Origin: an uncultured Porphyromonadaceae bacterium
GTDB taxonomy: Bacteria > Bacteroidota > Bacteroidia > Bacteroidales > Muribaculaceae
Assembly (NCBI GenBank): GCA_947178215.1
Contig: CAMWXJ010000023.1
Coordinates: 1-37,620 of the forward strand
Reading direction: 5' to 3'
Length of the DNA: 37,620 bases
Of this stretch, positions 33,698-37,620 are shown one piece after another; the first letter of the stretch is position 1, and the number at the start of each line of letters is the position of its first letter. The translations under genes and the position numbers were made by a program. Under the pieces are notes generated by a model. That model searched no databases, was not told the DNA's origin, and saw only the letters and a program-made list of their open reading frames with translations.

Positions 33698-34414
33698 TTA
33701 CTGCGGCGTTATCACGGCGCGGCGGTCAAGATTATACTCCGAGTAGGTGTTCATTGAGCCGCCTCCCTTTGTCGAGATATTTGAGTGGTCGACACCATGC
33801 TTTTCGAGATAACGGCCGATGGCATTGGCGCGTCGTTCGCTAAGCCGCTGATTGTAAGCCTGCGAACCCTTTGGGTCGGAGTATGCCACAATTGCGACAT
33901 CGCGTCCCGACTGCTTCAAGTCGGCAGCCAGACGGGTGAGCGCGGCGTTTTCGGGCACATTGTCACTGTCGTAATTGAACAGATACACTACGACGGGAAT
34001 ATTGCCGGATGCCGACGCCTGCCCTTTGGCACCGCCAACCGCCTTGGCGGCGGCTTCGGGTGATGTGGCGAAAATTGCAGCTATACGGGTCATATCCGAG
34101 CGATCGGGATAGCCGGCTTTTGGACCGCCCGTCATGTTCGAGCCTGCCAATGACGGCGATTCATACTCGGTGCGGCCTCCGTGGGTTGCAATCAACAGCA
34201 GTCCGGCCACAATAATGGTAACGAGGGTCAGTATGGCCGCCGCGCCGGCACCAAGGATGCCGTGACGTGACGTTGTAGCGGGTGGTTCCTCGGGAGGAAC
34301 ATACTTCGGAGCTTCCTCCTCATGCGACGGAAGAGCCTCGACAGGCTTGGAGGCACCTATCCTGCGGCATTCATCGTGGCCGCCTATGCGCTTGAAGTCG
34401 TGGTTGTCTGACAT
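33698..34414 (-). CDS. OmpA-domain protein with N-terminal inner-membrane anchor
   Basis: A 238-residue envelope protein. Residues 1-52 are polar and charged (cytosolic), one membrane helix follows (about 53-77, GILGAGAAAILTLVTIIVAG), then a periplasmic linker. The C-terminal OmpA-like peptidoglycan-binding domain (about 140-238) has VVYLFNYDSDNVPENA, the peptide-binding region AYSDPKGSQAYNQRLSERRA and the closing DRRAVI. This MotB-like topology tethers the inner membrane to peptidoglycan, unlike an outer-membrane OmpA. The frame is open to 34498, but the extra 28 residues are low complexity, and MSDNHDF at 34414 is the sensible start. Its role beyond wall anchoring is unknown. Confidence 0.88.
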   Translation of the reverse strand: MSDNHDFKRIGGHDECRRIGASKPVEALPSHEEEAPKYVPPEEPPATTSRHGILGAGAAAILTLVTIIVAGLLLIATHGGRTEYESPSLAGSNMTGGPKAGYPDRSDMTRIAAIFATSPEAAAKAVGGAKGQASASGNIPVVVYLFNYDSDNVPENAALTRLAADLKQSGRDVAIVAYSDPKGSQAYNQRLSERRANAIGRYLEKHGVDHSNISTKGGGSMNTYSEYNLDRRAVITPQ

Positions 34415-34622
34415 AATAGTAAGATTAAGATGAAGGTTTAGAGCGAGGGGAGTGAGAGAGTGTGTGTGCGGTGTTTGTGTTTGATATATTAGTAACAAAC
34501 GGCGACTGGCGTCGACCTGTCTATTATGTTAAAGAACGTGAAAATACATTGTTAAATCCCTCCACAGCGCTTCTGACGCAATATATTTGCCCGGCTTTTG
34601 CGCGTAATTAAAAAAAATGGAT

Positions 34623-34631
34623 TAACTTTGC
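34623..34631 (+). promoter_or_regulatory. Promoter of the psd-pss operon
   Basis: TAACTTTGC lies 38 bases before the psd ATG. A TTTG lies at 34597-34600, with 22-base spacing. Confidence 0.7.
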
Positions 34632-34668
34632 ACGATAGCTGAAATAGCATCTCCGCTTCTATCTACCC

Positions 34669-35352
34669 ATGAGAGTAAAGATTCACCGCGAAGGTACCAA
34701 CATATTGATTCTGCTCCTGCTGATTCTGGGACTCGTCAACGCGTCGGCCTGGATGTTTATCCGCCCCGCCGCCGTGCCGACTGTGTTCTCCGTTATTTCG
34801 GCGGTAGTTTACTTCTTTGTGGTCAACTTCTTCCGCTCTCCCAGACGCCACTTCACCGGCGACCGCGACAGGGTTGTCATCTCGTCGGCCGACGGTCGCG
34901 TAGTGGCCCTCGAAGAGGTCTACGAGCCGGAGTATCTTCAACGCCGCTGCATACAGCTCTCCGTATTCATGTCGGTGACCAATGTCCACGCCAATTGGTT
35001 TCCGGTCGACGGTGAGGTAATCATGACGCGCCACCACAACGGACGTTTCATGGCCGCGTATCTCCCCAAGTCAAGCACCGACAACGAGCGCTCCACCGTG
35101 ATAATCCGCGCCACCAACGGCCAGGAGATACTGGTGCGCCAGATAGCGGGTGCCGTGGCGCGACGCATCGTTACATATGCCGAACCGGGCATAGAGGCGT
35201 CGATTGAAGACCACATGGGTTTCATCAAGTTCGGCTCGCGCGTCGACATCTATCTCCCCCTTGACGCCGAAGTATATGTAAAGATCAACGACAAGACGAC
35301 CGGCGGCGTAACCCCCGTCGCACGTCTGTCGGCCAACCCACAATGTCCCTGA
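34669..35352 (+). CDS. psd: Phosphatidylserine decarboxylase (PSD-A type proenzyme)
   Basis: A pyruvoyl-dependent enzyme that converts phosphatidylserine to phosphatidylethanolamine at the inner membrane. The 227-residue proenzyme has two N-terminal hydrophobic segments (about 11-30 and 36-54), then a conserved core with FFRSPRRHFTGD, SSADGRV, FMSVTNVHANWFPVDGEV and QIAGAVARRIV. Self-cleavage should occur at G189-S190 in HMGFIKFGSRVD (the LGST-type site), creating the pyruvoyl group on S190. The short length is normal for the soluble-like PSD-A group. pss follows after seven bases; together they form the complete PE branch from CDP-diacylglycerol. Confidence 0.95.
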   Translation: MRVKIHREGTNILILLLLILGLVNASAWMFIRPAAVPTVFSVISAVVYFFVVNFFRSPRRHFTGDRDRVVISSADGRVVALEEVYEPEYLQRRCIQLSVFMSVTNVHANWFPVDGEVIMTRHHNGRFMAAYLPKSSTDNERSTVIIRATNGQEILVRQIAGAVARRIVTYAEPGIEASIEDHMGFIKFGSRVDIYLPLDAEVYVKINDKTTGGVTPVARLSANPQCP

Positions 35353-35359
35353 CCTGACA

Positions 35360-36055
35360 GTGAACATCAAAGCACATATCCCCAACACTATAACCTGCCT
35401 CAATCTCATTTGCGGCGCAACCGCCATCGTAATGGCTCTCCACGGCTCAGCCACAATCGGAGCTCTGACAGGTTTTGAGTGGTCGTACATAGCCATAGGA
35501 GCGGCCGCCGTGTTCGACTTCTGCGACGGTGCGGCAGCCCGTATGCTTAAAGCTTATTCGGCGCTCGGCAAAGAACTCGACTCTCTTTCCGACCTTGTAA
35601 GCTTCGGCCTTGCTCCGACCGCAATGGTCTACACTATCATCAACGAGACCGCCGGCGGCTTTACGCTTTGGAGTCTGTTCGCGCTCTTTATAGCGGTGTG
35701 CGGCGCCCTGCGCCTTGCACGCTTCAACATCGACTCCTCGCAGTCCACCACTTTCACAGGCCTGCCTATCCCCGCTAACGCAATCTTCTGGATTGGCGCA
35801 TGCGCCTGGGTCACCGCCCACGGATGCCCTCCCCTCTGGGCTTTTGCAGCAATCATAGTGTGCGAAAGCTTGCTCATGCTCAGCTCGCTGCGCATGTCGT
35901 CGCTCAAATTCAAGAACTTCGACTGGCGCGACAACTTCGGCCGCTACGTGCTCATCTTTGCCGCAGTGATGTTTGTAGCGACAGCGGGTGTCCCCGGCCT
36001 CATGTGGACCATTCTTTTTTACATCATCAAGAGCGCCGTAGGGCGCAAGGAGTGA
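35360..36055 (+). CDS. pssA: CDP-diacylglycerol-serine O-phosphatidyltransferase
   Basis: An integral membrane enzyme that makes phosphatidylserine from CDP-diacylglycerol and serine, the substrate of the psd product upstream. The 231-residue product has six to eight membrane helices. Its complete CDP-alcohol phosphotransferase motif is D53-x2-D56-G57-x2-A60-R61-x8-G70-x3-D74-x3-D78. Translation starts at GTG 35360 (MNIKAHIPNTITCLNL). No ATG lies near the conserved N-terminus, so GTG is the likely true start. It is the second gene of the psd operon, with seven bases between. Confidence 0.95.
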   Translation: MNIKAHIPNTITCLNLICGATAIVMALHGSATIGALTGFEWSYIAIGAAAVFDFCDGAAARMLKAYSALGKELDSLSDLVSFGLAPTAMVYTIINETAGGFTLWSLFALFIAVCGALRLARFNIDSSQSTTFTGLPIPANAIFWIGACAWVTAHGCPPLWAFAAIIVCESLLMLSSLRMSSLKFKNFDWRDNFGRYVLIFAAVMFVATAGVPGLMWTILFYIIKSAVGRKE

Positions 36056-36101
36056 CTCTCGGCTCCCTATCTCTCTGAGAGAGACACACCATATCATAAC
36101 C

Positions 36102-36485
36102 ATGACCTTCATTCTATTCTTAATACTCCTGTTTTTCTCAATCCCCTACATAGGCCGACTGCTCCTACGACTTTTCAGCTGGTATATCCGCCGCAAGGTT
36201 GTTCGTCAGCAGCAACAGGCTTACGAACAGATGTTTGGAGGCGCCCGGCAACAGCAGCGCGAGCAACGCGGCAGCGGATGGACCGGCGACCACCGGTCGG
36301 CCTCGTCATCGGCCTCGTCATACTCTCGAAGCAGCAAAGGCAAGCGCATTGACCCGTCGGTAGGCGAGTATGTCGACTATGAAGAGATTGAATGCGCTTC
36401 ACGCTCCACCGAAAGCACCGATACAGAAACGACCTTCAACGCCGAGAGCCAGATTGTCGACGCCGAATGGGAGGATATAAAGTAA
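36102..36485 (+). CDS. DUF4834 family small membrane protein
   Basis: A 127-residue protein of unknown function. It has a strongly hydrophobic N-terminal segment (about residues 2-27, FILFLILLFFSIPYIGRLLL) followed by a basic juxtamembrane stretch (SWYIRRKVVRQQQQAYEQMF). The soluble tail is Gln/Gly/Ser-rich and ends in an acidic region with YVDYEEIEC and VDAEWEDI. This matches the DUF4834 pattern seen only in Bacteroidetes. The tail is probably disordered and cytosolic. It is 46 bases after pss and four bases before the DUF2461 gene, so likely part of the phospholipid operon. Function is not known. Confidence 0.85.
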   Translation: MTFILFLILLFFSIPYIGRLLLRLFSWYIRRKVVRQQQQAYEQMFGGARQQQREQRGSGWTGDHRSASSSASSYSRSSKGKRIDPSVGEYVDYEEIECASRSTESTDTETTFNAESQIVDAEWEDIK

Positions 36486-36489
36486 GCCT

Positions 36490-37176
36490 ATGAACAACAC
36501 CTACTACATGGCGCGACTCTACACCTTCCTGCGCGAGATAGCCGCCAACAACAACCGTGAATGGCTCGCAGCCAACCGTCGCCGCTACGACGACCTGCGC
36601 GGCGCATGGCTCGAAGACCTCGACCGGCTCATATCGCTCGTCAGAGAGTGGGAACCGGCCTGCGGACCCGACGCCCGTCGCGCCGCCTACCGATTTGCAC
36701 GAGACACTCGCTTCTCCCCCGATAAGACACCGTACAAGACCTTTTACTCTGCGGCTTTCGGACCGCGCGGACGCCGTGAGCCTTATGCCGGATACTATAT
36801 CCATATCGGCATCCCCGGCGAGTCGGCCATCGGCGACACCGGTCTGTATGGTGGATGCTATGCACCACCCTCGCCTGTGCTACGTAAGCTCCGACACGCC
36901 ATAATCGACAACATCGAGGAGTGGGAAGAAATAACGTCGGCACCTGAGCTCGAACGTCTCTACCCGGGATGGTGCGGCGCGCGCCTCAAAACAATTCCGA
37001 TGGGATGGGACCGGAATCATCCTCATGCCGACATCCTGCGCCTTAAAGACTACGGCCGTTTCATGCCGGTAGGGCCCGAATGGTGGCTCGACCCGTCATG
37101 GCCCGAAAAGACCGCCGACGCCCTGCGCCCGCTCAAACCCCTCATTGACTTCCTCAACTACTCTATCGACGAATAA
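36490..37176 (+). CDS. DUF2461 domain-containing protein (TIGR02453 family)
   Basis: A 228-residue cytosolic protein of unknown function. It contains the family hallmarks: an N-terminal FLREIAANNNREWLAANRRRYDDL block, the central FSPDKTPYKTFYSAAFGP, a GYYIHIG strand and GLYGGCYAPPSPVLRKLR, with a C-terminal helix. Length is normal. The start could be ATG 36490 or ATG 36508 (MARLYTFLRE). It is the last gene of the psd operon as seen here. No enzymatic activity has been firmly established for the family. Confidence 0.9.
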   Translation: MNNTYYMARLYTFLREIAANNNREWLAANRRRYDDLRGAWLEDLDRLISLVREWEPACGPDARRAAYRFARDTRFSPDKTPYKTFYSAAFGPRGRREPYAGYYIHIGIPGESAIGDTGLYGGCYAPPSPVLRKLRHAIIDNIEEWEEITSAPELERLYPGWCGARLKTIPMGWDRNHPHADILRLKDYGRFMPVGPEWWLDPSWPEKTADALRPLKPLIDFLNYSIDE

Positions 37177-37255
37177 CGGAGCACGACTTCCGACACACGA
37201 CCATAAGCCGCTCCCACGCTTGTGACTGCATAATCCTCCATATCCGGCAATCAAT

Positions 37256-37298
37256 AGGCAACAACCCGCTAATCCGTCAGCATCTTCGGGTGTTGCCT
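37256..37298. repeat. Strong inverted repeat after the psd operon
   Basis: AGGCAACAACCCG (37256-37268) pairs with CGGGTGTTGCCT (37287-37298) with one bulged A around an 18-base loop. It lies 80 bases after the last gene and lacks a following T-run, so it may be a 3' mRNA hairpin rather than a classic terminator. Confidence 0.6.
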
Positions 37299-37487
37299 AA
37301 CGTGGGTCATTGCAGTAGTCACTCCGTACTATCGCAGGTGTCGATGAGTCGTAGATATACGCCAAATTATGAAGGAATCCGTTTGAAACCACCTCGATTT
37401 CATAAGGATTGTGTGGCGTATGTTGTGAGTTAGACATCTAAAAGACGCCCAAAAGCGGATTAAACCAAAAAAAAATATTGTAAAAAA

Positions 37488-37520
37488 TTTGGCCAAACCA
37501 TAAAAAGTACCTAACTTTGC
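37488..37520 (+). promoter_or_regulatory. Promoter of tRNA-Arg(ACG)
   Basis: TTTG (37488-37491), 20 bases, TAACTTTGC (37512-37520). This is a perfect consensus, about 45 bases before the tRNA. Confidence 0.8.
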
Positions 37521-37565
37521 ACTCGCAAAACGGCATTAGAGGATGCCGCAGCAAAATAACATGAT

Positions 37566-37620
37566 GGCTCATTAGCTCAACTGAATAGAGCATCTGACTA
37601 CGGATCAGAAGGTTACAGGT
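37566..37620 (+). tRNA. tRNA-Arg (anticodon ACG), truncated by the window end
   Basis: The first 55 bases of a tRNA are present: acceptor 5' strand GGCTCAT, D-arm GCTC-AACTGAATA-GAGC, and anticodon arm TCTGA-CTACGGA-TCAGA with anticodon ACG (reads CGN, with A34 usually edited to inosine). The start of the T-arm (ACAGGT) follows. The 3' part lies beyond the window. Confidence 0.9.

Larger units (their letters stand above)
37177..37565. other. Intergenic region between DUF2461 and a tRNA gene
   Basis: About 390 bases with no convincing gene. It contains a strong inverted repeat (37256-37298) without a T-run and an imperfect inverted repeat with TACGCCA/TGGCGTA ends near 37360-37420. An A-rich tract follows, then the tRNA promoter. 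No integrase or attachment-site duplication is visible within the window. Confidence 0.55.

Noticed and set aside
34415-34498. 28-codon extension of the OmpA-domain gene
   Set aside because: The translation is low complexity (His/Thr/Leu from a GTGTGTG tract) and not a signal peptide. MSDNHDF at 34414 is a better start.
1-37620. CRISPR arrays, phage genes, transposases, integrases or toxin-antitoxin pairs
   Set aside because: I looked for regular direct repeats and for family signatures of these systems on both strands and found none. The gene content is core-like.

Overview
The window looks like a chromosomal segment of a Bacteroidales bacterium, most likely a gut member of the Muribaculaceae or a close relative. 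Three things point there. Nearly every intergenic region carries the Bacteroidetes promoter pattern (TTTG, about 20 bases, then TAnnTTTG), and purine-rich Shine-Dalgarno sites are absent. Several families are typical of the phylum (DUF4250, DUF4834, multi-repeat DUF349, a secreted Ser-type sulfatase). The coding DNA is GC-rich while the spacers are AT-rich. The family-level placement is inference.

Layout. 0-4.3 kb: a minus-strand tripartite efflux operon (TolC, HlyD/EmrA-type adaptor, 14-TM MFS pump), divergent from a single MFS transporter at 4.4-5.6 kb. 5.6-11.3 kb, minus strand: RecQ helicase, a WcaJ-type sugar-phosphate transferase and a five-repeat DUF349 protein. 11.5-14.8 kb: YaaA, PurN, tRNA-Arg(CCU), RNase Z and an outer-membrane beta-barrel protein. 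15.0-18.1 kb: a SulP anion transporter, a tiny lipoprotein and NagB. 18.2-23.2 kb, plus strand: a two-TM small protein, then dxs, trkA and trkH. 23.2-26.3 kb: three glycosyltransferases around a divergent promoter. 26.4-30.1 kb: rsmA, mgtE and a sulfatase. 30.1-31.0 kb: a DUF4250 gene and an AT-rich spacer holding an unassigned minus-strand transcription unit. 31.1-34.4 kb: lon, convergent with an OmpA-domain protein. 34.7-37.2 kb: psd, pss, DUF4834 and DUF2461. The window ends inside a tRNA-Arg(ACG).

Most of this is core metabolism and housekeeping: phosphatidylethanolamine synthesis (psd-pss), isoprenoids (dxs), K+ uptake (trkAH), Mg2+ uptake (mgtE), amino-sugar catabolism (nagB), purines (purN), RNA maturation (rnz, rsmA) and proteolysis (lon). 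Surface functions are the glycosyltransferases, WcaJ, the sulfatase and the efflux pumps. No transposase, integrase, phage gene, CRISPR array or toxin-antitoxin pair was recognised. The most unusual signals are regulatory: three genes whose start codons sit only 7-9 bases after the promoter -7 box (near-leaderless mRNAs), two places where a terminator T-run doubles as the next promoter's -33 box, a promoter-to-terminator unit of about 420 bases with no recognised gene near 30.4-30.8 kb, and a long structured leader on the efflux operon.
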